61,490 nucleotides of DNA from JBJXGV01 sp046160485. GTDB lineage: Bacteria; Orphanbacterota; Orphanbacteria; JBJXGV01. The stretch covers positions 1-61,490 of the forward strand of contig JBJXGV010000056.1 of assembly GCA_046160485.1 (NCBI GenBank), in the 5' to 3' direction. Positions 27,646 to 37,901 of the stretch are shown here, piece by piece. Each line of letters begins with the position of its first letter. Position 1 is the stretch's first letter. The translations under genes and the position numbers were made by a program. A model generated the notes under the pieces. It had not been told where the DNA came from, searched no databases, and was given only the letters and a program-made list of their open reading frames with translations.

Positions 27646-30600
27646 ATGCACACTCGCCACACGATATGGCGCCTCGCGGACGGACGCGTTTCGCGACGCG
27701 TCCCCGTGATCGCGATCCTCGCCCTCTCGTGCGCCGCGCAGCCCGCGCGCGCCGCCGACACGTTCGCCCCCGAGTGCCTCTACAACGGGCCGATCCAATC
27801 GCTTTCTGCGCCGGTGACCGACGCGTCGAACGAGCCGCACGTGGCGTACTCCGCGGACACGCGGCTCTACTACGCGTTCCGCGCGGGCGCGGCGTGGACG
27901 ACGGAGTGGGCCGGTCTCGAGCCGGTGCTCGACGAGCCGATCGCGATCGATCTCGACGGCCTCGACCGGCCGCGCATCGCTTACACGCGCGGCGCGGCCG
28001 TCATGTACGCGTACCGCTTGGACGGCGGCGGCTGGCTCAACGAGACCGTGTTCTCGCTCAACGGCCACGCGGAGGACATCGAGATCTCGGCGGGCGGCGC
28101 GACGCACATCGTCTACGTGCGGGAAGGAATCGACGCGGGCCTCATGCACGCGCGGCGCGTCGGTTCGAACTGGAGCACGACGAAGATCGATTCGGGCGGC
28201 TACGACGCGTCGCTCGACTTCGACAACTTGGGACGCGCGAACGTGAGTTACGCGGTGACGCGCGGCGGCGCGGTGATCTTGCGGCACGCGTTCTTGAACG
28301 GGACATCGTGGGCCGTCACGCCGATCGACACGACGACGACGGCGCTCGCGCCGATCGGGACGTCGCTCCACGTCGACGACGCCGGCGACGCGCACATCGC
28401 ATGGGGCGGCGGTAGCGGCCCCAACATGTCGCTTCGCCACCACGTGGTGAGCGGCAGCGCGGTCACGAAGGAGACCGTCGAGTCGAACGGGGGCGCCGTG
28501 AACGGGCGCTATCCATCGATCCACGCCGCCGCGGACGGGACGATTCGCATCGCGTACTACCGCGACTCGGCCGTGGGGAAGGGTGTGCGCCTCGCGACGA
28601 AGTCCGCGGGCGCGTGGAGTTTCTGCTACGTCGACTCGGGGTTCACGTCGACGTTCGGCGGCGGGCTCGCGGTCGACGGCGCGGGCACGCCGCACGTCGC
28701 GTTCGAGCGCGGCGCGGGCGTCGGCGTGTTTCACGCGGTTCTCGGAACGCCGCCCGCGCCGCCGGCGATCCCCGACGCGACGATCGAAACCGTGGCCGGC
28801 GGACCCAACGACGCCGGGAAGATCTCGTCGATGATCGTCGACGCGAGCGGCCTGCCACACGTGCTCTTCTTCAATCAGACCATCTCGCGGCTCTTCTACG
28901 GCACTCGCACGGTCGAGGGATGGCTGAGCCTGGCGCTCCCATCGACGTGGGTCGCGAACGGCGAAACGTCGGCGATCGTTCTCGACGCCGCGGGCGATCC
29001 GCACATCCTGTTTCAGCGGAATGGCACGCTCTACCTCGGCGAGCGCGAGGGGGGCGCGTGGAGCCGCAGCGTCGTCGACGCCGGCGTGCACGGATCGTCC
29101 GGCGATCTCGCGCTCGACGCGCAGGGCAACGACGTCGTGGTTTACAACAAGGCGACGAGCGGATCGCTCTATCACGCGAAACGCGTCGCGGGCGTGTTCA
29201 CGCGCACGCAGGTTGACTCGGTTCTCTTCGGCGCCGGGCAGTCCTCGCATCCGTCGATCGCGATCGACGGCGCGGGCGTGATGCACGTGAGCTTCCTGCG
29301 CTGGGATGATGCGACGCCGGACGTCTACGTCGCGTCGGGTGCGACGCCCGCGGCGCTGTCGTCGGGGATGCAGCTCGTCGATCGCGCGGGAGCGAGCCCG
29401 CCGGGCCGCACGTCGATCGCGCTCGACCCGAGCGGCGCTCCGCAGATCGCGTACCTCGGGCTCGACGGGCGGCCGTGGCACGCGATCGAGGATGGCGGCG
29501 AGTGGCGCCGAACGCTCATCGAAGCGTCGAGCGGCGCCGCGGAGTTCGTGTCGCTCGCGATCAATTCGCAGGGGCTGCCGGTCGTCGCGTTCCGCAAAAC
29601 GTCCGGCGGCGGCGCCGGACTCCGCGTCGGCATGCTCGACGACTTCGACGGGATCTGGTCGACGCGCGCGATCGACTGCGCGCCGGGCGCGGGCGCGTTC
29701 GCCGCGGCGGCGCTCGACACGAACGACGACCTCCACGCGACGTACTACGACGCGAACCTGCGCGACCTTCGCTACGCGACGGACGCGATCACGCCCGCGC
29801 CGCCGCCGACGTTCGCGTTCGACTTCGCGACGGAGGTCGTGGCTGGCGCGGTGTCCGGCGCCGGTGCCGACGCGGACATGGTTCTCGACGCCGCGGGCGC
29901 TCCCCATGTGGCCTTCCGGAGCGAAAGCGCGAGTCAACTCGTCTACGCGAAGAAGGCCGCCGGCGCGTGGATCGTCGAGAACGTCTCGGTGCCCAACCCG
30001 CCGGTCGGGCCGAACATCTCGCTGGCGCTCGACGCGAACAACCGGCCGCACATCCTCTACCACCAGGACGGCGGCGAAACGATCCGCATCATGCGGCGGA
30101 GCGCGACATCGTGGCAGTCGTCGACCCCGATCGCGTTCAACTGCGACTCCCTCTCGAGCGATCTCGCGATCGACGCGATGGGCAGAGACGTCCTCGTGTT
30201 CAGCGACGCGAGCGACGGCTCGTTGTACAGCGCGACTGGGATGGCGAACAACTTCACGACGAATCTCGTCGAAGCGAACGCACTTCCCGGCCCCACGTTT
30301 CCATCCGTCGTCATCGACGATTCGAACACGACACATTTCAGCTTCTTGAAGCGCGGCGCCGCAGGGATTGATCTGTACTACGCCAAGGGACTTCAAACGG
30401 CTCTCGATGTCGAACTCGTCGCGTCGGCCGGCGGCGGCGACGGGGCGTGGACGTCGATCGCGGTGAGCGCGAGCGGCGTGCCGCAGATCGCGTATCAGCG
30501 CGCCGACGGGACGTTGGGCCACGCGATGCAAGCGGCGCCCGGCTCGTGGCAGACATCGGTGGCCGATCCGCGCGTCGGCCAGACGCGCAGCGCCTCGATC

Positions 30601-31158
30601 GCGCTCGACGCGGCCGGGCTCGCGCGTGTCGCGTACTTCGCCGCGCCGTGCGCCGGCGCCGCGGGCCTGAAGATCGCGAAGCAGAGCGCGATCGGCGGCG
30701 CATGGTCCACCGCGTACGCCGACAGCGGCTCGGGAGTCGGCGGCGCCGCGGCCGTCGCACTCGACGCGAGCGGCCGAATCCACGCGGCGTACATCGACGC
30801 CATCGCCGTGGATCTCCTCTACGGGGTCGAGAACGACGCGACGGATGTTGCCGTCGCCACACCGCCGTCCTCGCTCCCCGCCGTCTCGCTCCTGGGCAAC
30901 GCGCCCGACCCCTTCAATCCGACGACGACGATTCGTTACGAGTTGCGCGAGCGCGCGGAGGTCGCGATCGAGATCTACGACATCGCGGGGCGGCTCGTGC
31001 GCACGCTCGTCGCGCCGACGCTCACGGCGCCGGGGCGCCACGAGATCGTCTGGAACGCTCGCGCATCCGGCGCGCACGAGATCGGCTCGGGCATCTACTT
31101 CGCGCGGCTGCGAGCGGGCAACGACATCCGCGTCGACCGCATGACGCTCATCCGCTGA
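27646..31158 (+). CDS. large secreted beta-propeller-like repeat protein with C-terminal sorting domain
   Basis: 1170 residues. A signal peptide (VPVIAILALSCAAQPARA) is followed by about 20 repeats of the form D-x-x-G-x-P-H-V/I-x-Y/F, typical of propeller-like or sialidase-like extracellular proteins. The last 90 residues are a FlgD-Ig-like / type IX-like sorting domain: LLGNAPDPFNPTTTIRYELR, AEVAIEIYDIAGRLVRTL, GIYFARLRAG and MTLIR. Family knowledge: such tags direct passage through the outer membrane. AGGAGA lies 6 bases before the ATG. The 288-base region between the kinase start and this gene contains the inverted repeat at 27494. Ligand or enzymatic role unknown. Confidence 0.85.
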   Translation: MHTRHTIWRLADGRVSRRVPVIAILALSCAAQPARAADTFAPECLYNGPIQSLSAPVTDASNEPHVAYSADTRLYYAFRAGAAWTTEWAGLEPVLDEPIAIDLDGLDRPRIAYTRGAAVMYAYRLDGGGWLNETVFSLNGHAEDIEISAGGATHIVYVREGIDAGLMHARRVGSNWSTTKIDSGGYDASLDFDNLGRANVSYAVTRGGAVILRHAFLNGTSWAVTPIDTTTTALAPIGTSLHVDDAGDAHIAWGGGSGPNMSLRHHVVSGSAVTKETVESNGGAVNGRYPSIHAAADGTIRIAYYRDSAVGKGVRLATKSAGAWSFCYVDSGFTSTFGGGLAVDGAGTPHVAFERGAGVGVFHAVLGTPPAPPAIPDATIETVAGGPNDAGKISSMIVDASGLPHVLFFNQTISRLFYGTRTVEGWLSLALPSTWVANGETSAIVLDAAGDPHILFQRNGTLYLGEREGGAWSRSVVDAGVHGSSGDLALDAQGNDVVVYNKATSGSLYHAKRVAGVFTRTQVDSVLFGAGQSSHPSIAIDGAGVMHVSFLRWDDATPDVYVASGATPAALSSGMQLVDRAGASPPGRTSIALDPSGAPQIAYLGLDGRPWHAIEDGGEWRRTLIEASSGAAEFVSLAINSQGLPVVAFRKTSGGGAGLRVGMLDDFDGIWSTRAIDCAPGAGAFAAAALDTNDDLHATYYDANLRDLRYATDAITPAPPPTFAFDFATEVVAGAVSGAGADADMVLDAAGAPHVAFRSESASQLVYAKKAAGAWIVENVSVPNPPVGPNISLALDANNRPHILYHQDGGETIRIMRRSATSWQSSTPIAFNCDSLSSDLAIDAMGRDVLVFSDASDGSLYSATGMANNFTTNLVEANALPGPTFPSVVIDDSNTTHFSFLKRGAAGIDLYYAKGLQTALDVELVASAGGGDGAWTSIAVSASGVPQIAYQRADGTLGHAMQAAPGSWQTSVADPRVGQTRSASIALDAAGLARVAYFAAPCAGAAGLKIAKQSAIGGAWSTAYADSGSGVGGAAAVALDASGRIHAAYIDAIAVDLLYGVENDATDVAVATPPSSLPAVSLLGNAPDPFNPTTTIRYELRERAEVAIEIYDIAGRLVRTLVAPTLTAPGRHEIVWNARASGAHEIGSGIYFARLRAGNDIRVDRMTLIR

Positions 31159-31235
31159 TGTCGCCTGTCGCAAACCGGCGCGTCTCGGCGGGTCCCATCG
31201 TAGTCACGGATCCACCTACACCAAGGAGATCGATC

Positions 31236-32669
31236 ATGCGAATCAGACTCGCTTCAGTTGCTGGGTACCCCGGGGTCACGGCGATGACTCTGGCCGCCAT
31301 GCTCGTCACGGCCAGAACCAATCCGTCGATCGTGGAGGCGCAGACGCGCGTCATCGAGACGGCGGATGGGTCGGTGAACACCGTGGGCCAGTACACGTCG
31401 ATCGCGCTCGACGCGTCGGGTAACCCGCACGTGACCTACCAGGACCAGACGCCCTTCGACCTCAAGTACGCGCGGAAGTCTGGGGGCGTGTGGACGAGCG
31501 AGACGGCGGACGGGTCGGCGAACCTCGTGGGCTGGTACACCTCGCTCGCGCTCGACGCGTCGGGGAACCCACACGTGAGCTACCTCGACAACACGGCCCT
31601 CGACCTCAAGTACGCGCGGAAGTCTGGGGGCGTGTGGACGATCGAGACGGCGGACGGGTCGGCAGTCGCCGTGGGCATGTTCAGCTCGCTCGCGCTCGAC
31701 GCGTCAGGGAATCCGCACGTGAGCTATCAAGACCAGACGACCTTCGACCTCAAGTACGCGTTCATCCCAAGCCTCTTCATCTCCTCTCCACAGCCTGGCG
31801 TCATGTGGCCGGTCGGCAGCGAGCAGACGATTCGGTGGTCGTTCTCCGGCGGACTGCCGGTCGGCAACTCGAACGTGTATCTCTCACTGGACGGTGGCAA
31901 CTCGTTCTCGTGGATCAAGAACTCCGCTCGCGATCCCGGTTTGACGTTTCGAGTGCCGCACACGCCGACGCGGTTCGCTGTTCTTCGTGTCGTGAAGTCG
32001 ACTCCGTTTACGGATGTGAGCATGGACTCGTTCTTCACGATCGATGCGGCGATCGCGCTCAACAAGTTCGATGCGCAAGTCGTCGACGGTGGCGAAGCCC
32101 TTGGCGAGGGCGGCGGCATCAAGCTCGCGTGGAAGACGACGCCGGGGCCCGAGGCGAGCATTCGCTATCGCGTCGAGCGTGCGACCGGTGAGCCGCCGGC
32201 CGGTGGAAGTGGCGGCGGCCTCGACGCCGAGTTCGCGCCGATTCACGCGGGCGCGCTCGATGCTGGCGATATCGTCGACAGCAACCCCGGCGCCGGCGCA
32301 TCGGCGCGCTATCGCCTCGTCGCGATCAACGGCCTCGGCGAAGAATACGTGCTCGGCGAAACGCAGATCGCGGCGTCGCTCGCCACCGGCCGCGCGCTCG
32401 CGGTCTCGCCGAATCCGGCGCCAGACGGCATTGCGCGAATTCGCTTCCGCGCGAGCGCCGATCTTCCGGAGACGAACTTGTCGATCTACGACACGACCGG
32501 GCGGCTCGTGAAAGCGGTGGCGCACGGCGCGATGCCGGCCGGTGTGCACGATGCCGCGTGGGACGGACGCGACGATTCCGGCCGCCCCGTCGCCGCGGGC
32601 ACGTACTTCATGCGGCTCTCCTGGGGCGGACTGGCGCGCGCGACAGAACGCGTCACGGTCGTGCGCTGA
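31236..32669 (+). CDS. secreted protein with three 48-residue repeats and sorting domain
   Basis: 477 residues. After the signal region come three near-identical 48-residue units (31353-31760) with the signature IETADGS, then TSLALDASGNPHVSY, then DLKYARKSGGVWT. Next is a Ser-Thr-Asn-rich-like domain (SSPQPGVMWPVGSEQTIRW), a fibronectin-like region ending LVAINGLGEEYVLGETQIA, and a FlgD-like tag (LAVSPNPAPDGIARIRF, IYDTTGRLVKAV, GTYFMRLSWGG). It is a close paralogue of the 59235 gene. AAGGAG lies 7 bases before the ATG. Its stop overlaps the next gene's ATG (TGATG), so the two are coupled. Confidence 0.85.
   Translation: MRIRLASVAGYPGVTAMTLAAMLVTARTNPSIVEAQTRVIETADGSVNTVGQYTSIALDASGNPHVTYQDQTPFDLKYARKSGGVWTSETADGSANLVGWYTSLALDASGNPHVSYLDNTALDLKYARKSGGVWTIETADGSAVAVGMFSSLALDASGNPHVSYQDQTTFDLKYAFIPSLFISSPQPGVMWPVGSEQTIRWSFSGGLPVGNSNVYLSLDGGNSFSWIKNSARDPGLTFRVPHTPTRFAVLRVVKSTPFTDVSMDSFFTIDAAIALNKFDAQVVDGGEALGEGGGIKLAWKTTPGPEASIRYRVERATGEPPAGGSGGGLDAEFAPIHAGALDAGDIVDSNPGAGASARYRLVAINGLGEEYVLGETQIAASLATGRALAVSPNPAPDGIARIRFRASADLPETNLSIYDTTGRLVKAVAHGAMPAGVHDAAWDGRDDSGRPVAAGTYFMRLSWGGLARATERVTVVR
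31353..31760 (+). repeat. three tandem 144-base coding repeats
   Basis: Three head-to-tail 144-base units, the last cut at DLKYA. Core stretches such as ctcgcgctcgacgcgtc are identical between units and with the seven units at 59349-60332. Confidence 0.9.
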
Positions 32670-33844
32670 TGAGCTGCCGACTCTCGTCGCCTCGGGCTGC
32701 GCCGCGCATCGCGCGATCGATCGCGCGCGGAGTTCAAGCGGCCGCGCTGCACGCGACCCTGATCCTCGCAATCGTCGCGACACACGGCACGTCGCACGCC
32801 GATCTCTTCGCCGTTGTCAATCGCGGCAGCGTGTATCGCTCGACGAACGACGGCGCGACGTGGACGACGCGCGGCTTCGTCGTCGACCCAGCCGTGGCCG
32901 CGATGACGCCGGGCCTCGCGCCGGGCACGCTCCACCTGCTCGGTGCGACGGGCGACGTGCATCGCTCCGACGACGCGGGCGCGACGTGGACGGTCGCGGG
33001 AAACGCTGGCGCCTCGGATTGCGAGGACATCGCTGTGGAACGCGACGGCGACCTCATCGTGCTCACGCGTACGGGCGACCTGCTCCGCTCGCAGAATGGC
33101 GGCGCGAGTTGGGCGCCGGTTTCGAGCGGCGGCGCGTCCGATTTCACCGCGCTCGCCGTCGGCGCCGCAGTGGCGGGAGGCGACTCGCTCTTCGCGGTCA
33201 CGTCGAGCGGCGATGTCTCCGTGAGCGCCGGCGGCGCCACGTGGGTCGTCGCCAGCAACACCGGATACACGCCCATCGTCGACATCGCCTGGTCCGATGG
33301 CGTTCTTTGGGCGCTGACGGACGCGGGCGAGTTGCTGCGCTCGACGAACTCCGCGCAGAGCTGGAGCGCTATTAGCACGGCGTCGCAGGTCGGCATGCGC
33401 GCGCTCGCCAAAGTCGACTCGACTCTCTGCGCGATCACGCGCGAAGGCGATGTCGCGCGCACGTCGATCGGCGGCGCGCCGTGGACGTGGTCGGGCACGG
33501 TGAACCAAGTCTTCGTCGTGGCGGCGGCGCCCGGCAGCCCCGAATTCGCGACCGGCATCGGCGGCCCCATCGGCGCGACGCCGCGCATGACGCTGCGCGC
33601 GTTCCCCAACCCGTTCACCGATGTCGTGCACTTCGCGCTCTCGGGCTCACCCAGCGAAACGCCGTTCGAGGTCACGGTCTACGACGCCGCTGGCCGGCGC
33701 GTGCACGCGTTGCGCGCGGGGACGCCCGGCGCGCGCGCCGGCGATCTCGCGTGGCGCCCCGGCAATCAACCAGCCGGCGTCTACTTCGTCCGCATCCAGG
33801 CTGGCAACTTCAGCGAGACGCAGCCGCTGGTCCTGATCCGCTGA
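32669..33844 (+). CDS. secreted BNR/sortilin-like propeller protein with sorting domain
   Basis: 391 residues. Signal region AALHATLILAIVATHGTSHA; then about six BNR-type turns, each with S-x-D-x-G-x-T-W (for example STNDGATWTT, SDDAGATWTV, SQNGGASWAP, STNSAQSWSA), as in sialidase or photosystem-stability-factor-like propellers. The C-terminus carries the sorting domain: LRAFPNPFTDVVHFAL, VYDAAGRRVHALRAG, GVYFVRIQAG. The ATG overlaps the previous stop (TGATG at 32667-32671). Probably an outer-membrane-exported surface protein; ligand unknown. Confidence 0.8.
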   Translation: MSCRLSSPRAAPRIARSIARGVQAAALHATLILAIVATHGTSHADLFAVVNRGSVYRSTNDGATWTTRGFVVDPAVAAMTPGLAPGTLHLLGATGDVHRSDDAGATWTVAGNAGASDCEDIAVERDGDLIVLTRTGDLLRSQNGGASWAPVSSGGASDFTALAVGAAVAGGDSLFAVTSSGDVSVSAGGATWVVASNTGYTPIVDIAWSDGVLWALTDAGELLRSTNSAQSWSAISTASQVGMRALAKVDSTLCAITREGDVARTSIGGAPWTWSGTVNQVFVVAAAPGSPEFATGIGGPIGATPRMTLRAFPNPFTDVVHFALSGSPSETPFEVTVYDAAGRRVHALRAGTPGARAGDLAWRPGNQPAGVYFVRIQAGNFSETQPLVLIR

Positions 33845-33962
33845 TTCGATTCGATGTCCGCTGATGCGCGTCCGTCTCGCGATGTCCGGTTTTCGCCGAA
33901 ACTCGCGTCCCTCGGACGCAAGAGATCGCGACGCTGAGTCGCGACGACCAAGGAGGCTTGTG

Positions 33963-34709
33963 ATGCGATTCGCGATTCACGTTCTGATGCCCACGTTCTT
34001 CTTCTTGTACATCTCGCTCTTGGGAGGGCCAGCGTTGGCGCAGCCTCAAGAGGCTGGCGGCATCCTGCTGCCCGATTCCCAGGACGATGCGCCGGGTCTT
34101 GCCGGCGGCGCGTTTCATTGCCAAACGTCGCTCGAGGGTTCCGCGAATGCCAGCACGGGTGTCCAGTCCGAGATGGCCGACGACATCCCGGCGTCTCTGG
34201 CGGGTCTTCAAATCACCGAGGTCACGCTGCTCGTGGCCGAATGGCTCGCCGCCTGGGTGCAGCCGGATGGCATCGAGATCAAGTTCTACAACGGCGCGTG
34301 TCCGCCACAGCTCGCTCCGACGACGACGTTCTCGTTCGATTGGAGCGAACTCGTCGGATTTCGGAGGACCGACATCGGTCCGCCCTTCACGGTCTACGAG
34401 ATGACGGCGACGCTCCCGGCGCCGATCGTGATCACCCCGCCGATGTCGATCGGGGCCGTCGTGCGCAACTCGTGGGGCGCGAACGCTCCCTACTGCGGTT
34501 TCATGTTCGGCTCGGAAAACGTGATCGCGGGCTGCGGCGGTTTCTACGTCGCTGCGCCGCCCCAGTTTCCACGCTGGACCAACCCGGGCTTCGGCGATCT
34601 CTGGGTTTGCCTTGCCAACCAAACGACAGGTGTCCCACTCGGTGATGGACCCGCGTCGAGCGATCCTTCTCAGATTTCATGGGGCCATGTGAAGGGGCTC
34701 TATCGGTAG
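33963..34709 (+). CDS. secreted protein of unknown function
   Basis: 248 residues. Signal peptide MRFAIHVLMPTFFFLYISLLGGPALAQ, then a beta-rich domain with five cysteines (FHCQTS, NGACPPQ, APYCGF, AGCGGF, WVCLA) likely paired in disulfides. No sorting tag. ATG 33963 is chosen because AGGAGG (33951-33956) is 6 bases upstream and the signal peptide begins there. A copy of the arm TGTCCGGTTT lies at 33883-33892 in its leader. I recognise no family. Confidence 0.65.
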   Translation: MRFAIHVLMPTFFFLYISLLGGPALAQPQEAGGILLPDSQDDAPGLAGGAFHCQTSLEGSANASTGVQSEMADDIPASLAGLQITEVTLLVAEWLAAWVQPDGIEIKFYNGACPPQLAPTTTFSFDWSELVGFRRTDIGPPFTVYEMTATLPAPIVITPPMSIGAVVRNSWGANAPYCGFMFGSENVIAGCGGFYVAAPPQFPRWTNPGFGDLWVCLANQTTGVPLGDGPASSDPSQISWGHVKGLYR

Positions 34710-34850
34710 CGATCCCGTCGATTCCTCGACGCATCGCCAACGCGTCGTTTCGCAACGCGCACTCTGCCAACCGGCTCGGCCGACGACCAGCGCACGCGCA
34801 CTCGCCCGGCCTCGCGGTTCGATTCTCTCGTGAATCAGAAGGAGACAGTC

Positions 34851-37800
34851 ATGTATTCGAGTCGTCATGGAGTTCGCGCACGCTTCGTCGTCGCGCTGGC
34901 GACAGCATCGGCCGCGATGCTCGCTCTCGTCGCGGCGGCGCCCCGCCCTGCGTTCGCCACCTGGTGTGTCGTCGAGCCTCCCGCTGGCAAGGCGCCGCCT
35001 CACGTCATCGCCGCCAGGCAAGCTCTCGCGGCCGCACCTGCCACGGAGTTCCCCGGCGGATACGAGCGACTCGTCGAGAAGATCCGCGAGAACAGACGCG
35101 CGGTTCGTGAGGGTGGATTGTCGCTCGCGCAAGCGGAGGCGAACGGCGGCATCGCCGTCTCGGGAACCAAGACGATCCCGGTGATCCCCGTGCTCTACGA
35201 CGGCGCCACGATCGAGCCGTTCAATCCCGATGCCATGGAAGTCGACTTCTTCGCCCCGTGGGTCCCGACCAGCATGAACTCGTACTTCCGCGAGGTCTCG
35301 GGCGGCCAACTCAACGTGGACGGCGACGTCCACGGCTTCCAAGAAGTCTCCGGCGCGGAAGCCGACTACGAGGATGGAGACGACAACGGTTTGATGGGCG
35401 GCGGAGCGCGCCTCAGCCGTGAGGCCGTCGCGCTGGCGGACGCGACCGTGAACTACGGCTTGTACGACAACGACGGTCCGGACGGCATCGCGAACTCGGG
35501 GGACGACGACGGCGTGGTGGACATCGTCTTCGTCATGCATCCGTTCTGGGGCGGAGAGTGCAATATCACCGCTATCGAGAACGACAATATCTGGTCGCAT
35601 CACTCTCGATTCACGAGCGCCGGATTGAGCGCCTACACGACGAACGACGCTCGCTCCGGAGGCGGTTCGATCAAGGTCAACCGATACTGCATCGTGCCAT
35701 CCGCCAACTGCGACAACACCGACATGATCGAGATCGGCGTCTTCTGCCACGAATTCGGTCACGCGCTCGGCATCCCGGATCTCTATGACACAGACGGCGA
35801 GATCGCGGGCGCCTCCGAGGGGATCGGCGCCTGGGGGCTCATGGGAAAGGGCAACTGGAACACGCCGGACAGTCCGGCGCACATGACGGCGTTCACCAAA
35901 GAGCGGCTCGGGTGGCTCACGTACGTGAACGTCACATCGAACCAAACGCTCTGCCTTCCCCCGTCGAATCTCGGCGACGGCGCGGTGGCGGCGCGGCTTT
36001 GGACCGACGGCGCACAAGGCCCCGAGTACTTCGTCGTCGAGAACCGGCAGCAGATCGGTTTCGACGTGAATCTCCCGAGCGCTGGTTTGGTCATCTATCA
36101 CATCGACGAGTCGCGCTACGACGCGCTGCGGCTCACGAACCAAGTCAACGCGAACGAGCGGTGGAAGGCGATCGATGTCGAGTGCGCGGATGCGACTTCC
36201 GCAGAGCACGAAGTCGACGCGGACGATCTCGACGTGAGGCCGGGCGGAAATTCCGGCGACGCCGGCGACCCGTGGTGCGCGAGCACGCAATCGACGTTCG
36301 GGCCGATCACGATTCCTGATTCGCGCGCGTACTCGAACACCGCGACGAAGGTTTGGGTGCGAAACATCGGCGCGTGCACCGGCAACGCGAACGGCGTCAT
36401 TTGCGCCGACGTCGAGGTCGGCACGTCGAACCCCGTCAACTTGTGCGTCGACGACTGCGAGGGCGACAACTGCAACCAGATCGCGCTGTGCGACGCATGG
36501 TGGGGCACGCCGAACATCTGGGTCGACAACAACGACAACGGATTTCACGACCTGCCCGCGGCGGGAATCGAGAACAAGTTCTGGTTCCGCGTCTGGAACC
36601 TCGGGCCTGACGACGCGGCGGGCGTGACCGCGACGCTCTACATCACACCGGCCGCCATGGGGCTCGAGTGGCCGGAAAACGCGGCGGACATCGTCGGGAC
36701 GATGTCGATCCCGATCATCGCCCCCGGCGACACAGTCGAGAACTATTTCATCTTTCAGTATCCCGACCTCTTCGATCTCGTCGGACACTACTGCCTCGGG
36801 CTCGTCGTCACGCACCCGCAAGATCCGACGGTGAGCACGGCGGCGAACCTGTCGAACAACATCGCGCAGATCAATCATCAGGTGCTGATCCAGCGCGCGG
36901 GTACGTACGGATCGCTGATGGGCGACTGCCCGGGCCCGTTCCTGAAAACGACGCGCGTTTACATCTATGACGGGCCGGCGGGGAACGACGGCGCGCAGGT
37001 CGAGGTGCGCCTCGGCTCGCCGCCGAACTTCGACGACGTGGTGCTACCGCCCGGATGGAACGTCGCGATTCTTCCCGATGCGGGGCCGTACTTCCTCGGG
37101 CCCGGGGAGCGAGACTCCGTCTTCGTGCAGGTGAGCGCGCCGAACGCCGCGCACGGCGATTCCGCGCACATTCCGCTGACGCTCTGGAACATCGGCACCG
37201 ATGCGGCGATCGGCGGGACGGTGCTCGACTACTACATCGACTGCGTGGAGCCCGCGGCGCCCGGCGTCGTCGGCGCGGAGTGGGTCGCACCGCCGGGGGA
37301 CGAGCTTCCCGCCGCGCGCGCACAGGTCGAATGGGCGGCGGTGATCGTCGACGTCGAAGACACGCCGGAGATCGTGCAGCATTACGAGGTGTTTCGCTCG
37401 GACAACCAGGGCGGTCCCCTCGCGCTCGTTGGGCGGAGCGCGATCGACGAGGGGCCCGATTTCGGATTCCACCAATGGCACGACTCGACCGTCGTCGCGA
37501 GCGACTGCCCGATCACGTACACGTATCGCGTCCGCGCGGTCGATGGCGCGGGGAACACGGGGGCGTTCGCGCCGCCGGTCGCGCTCGTGTGCCCGGCGAC
37601 GGGCGTCAAGGCGCTAGGCGCGCCGGGCGCGCTCGTCGATGCGCGCCCCAACCCGTTCCAGCACGCGACGGAGATCACGTTCTCGCTCGCGGAGTTCGGC
37701 GAGGTCGAGGTCGACGTCTTCGCCGCGTCGGGGCGGCGCGTGCGCCGGCTCGCCGGCGGGCCGCGCGGCGCGGGCACGCACACCGTCTCGTGGGATGGCC

Positions 37801-37898
37801 GCGACGACGACGGCGGCGCGCTCGCGAGCGGCGTCTACTTCTACCGCGTCCGCGGCGGCGGCATCTCGGAAACGCGCAAGCTCGTCCTCACGCGATGA
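34851..37898 (+). CDS. secreted M6-family metalloprotease with sorting domain
   Basis: 1015 residues. Signal peptide, then a pro-region and an M6 (immune-inhibitor-A-like) zinc protease domain: HEFGHALGIPD at residues 300-310 gives zinc ligands His300, His304 and Asp310 with Glu301 as base, and the Met-turn is GLMGKG with Met331. Beta-sandwich regions follow (CARDB-like, AGVTATLYITP), then a fibronectin-like part and the C-terminal sorting domain (DARPNPFQHATEITFSL, GVYFYRVRGGG). It should degrade extracellular protein after export. The start has AGAAGGAGA upstream. It converges with the beta-lactamase-fold gene with only 3 bases between stops. Confidence 0.9.
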   Translation: MYSSRHGVRARFVVALATASAAMLALVAAAPRPAFATWCVVEPPAGKAPPHVIAARQALAAAPATEFPGGYERLVEKIRENRRAVREGGLSLAQAEANGGIAVSGTKTIPVIPVLYDGATIEPFNPDAMEVDFFAPWVPTSMNSYFREVSGGQLNVDGDVHGFQEVSGAEADYEDGDDNGLMGGGARLSREAVALADATVNYGLYDNDGPDGIANSGDDDGVVDIVFVMHPFWGGECNITAIENDNIWSHHSRFTSAGLSAYTTNDARSGGGSIKVNRYCIVPSANCDNTDMIEIGVFCHEFGHALGIPDLYDTDGEIAGASEGIGAWGLMGKGNWNTPDSPAHMTAFTKERLGWLTYVNVTSNQTLCLPPSNLGDGAVAARLWTDGAQGPEYFVVENRQQIGFDVNLPSAGLVIYHIDESRYDALRLTNQVNANERWKAIDVECADATSAEHEVDADDLDVRPGGNSGDAGDPWCASTQSTFGPITIPDSRAYSNTATKVWVRNIGACTGNANGVICADVEVGTSNPVNLCVDDCEGDNCNQIALCDAWWGTPNIWVDNNDNGFHDLPAAGIENKFWFRVWNLGPDDAAGVTATLYITPAAMGLEWPENAADIVGTMSIPIIAPGDTVENYFIFQYPDLFDLVGHYCLGLVVTHPQDPTVSTAANLSNNIAQINHQVLIQRAGTYGSLMGDCPGPFLKTTRVYIYDGPAGNDGAQVEVRLGSPPNFDDVVLPPGWNVAILPDAGPYFLGPGERDSVFVQVSAPNAAHGDSAHIPLTLWNIGTDAAIGGTVLDYYIDCVEPAAPGVVGAEWVAPPGDELPAARAQVEWAAVIVDVEDTPEIVQHYEVFRSDNQGGPLALVGRSAIDEGPDFGFHQWHDSTVVASDCPITYTYRVRAVDGAGNTGAFAPPVALVCPATGVKALGAPGALVDARPNPFQHATEITFSLAEFGEVEVDVFAASGRRVRRLAGGPRGAGTHTVSWDGRDDDGGALASGVYFYRVRGGGISETRKLVLTR

Positions 37899-37901
37899 GC
37901 G

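Noticed and set aside
27397..31173. 1258-codon minus-strand reading frame
   Set aside because: It lies opposite the 27646 secreted-protein gene, is Arg-rich throughout and has no family character; extreme GC at third codon positions leaves antisense frames open.
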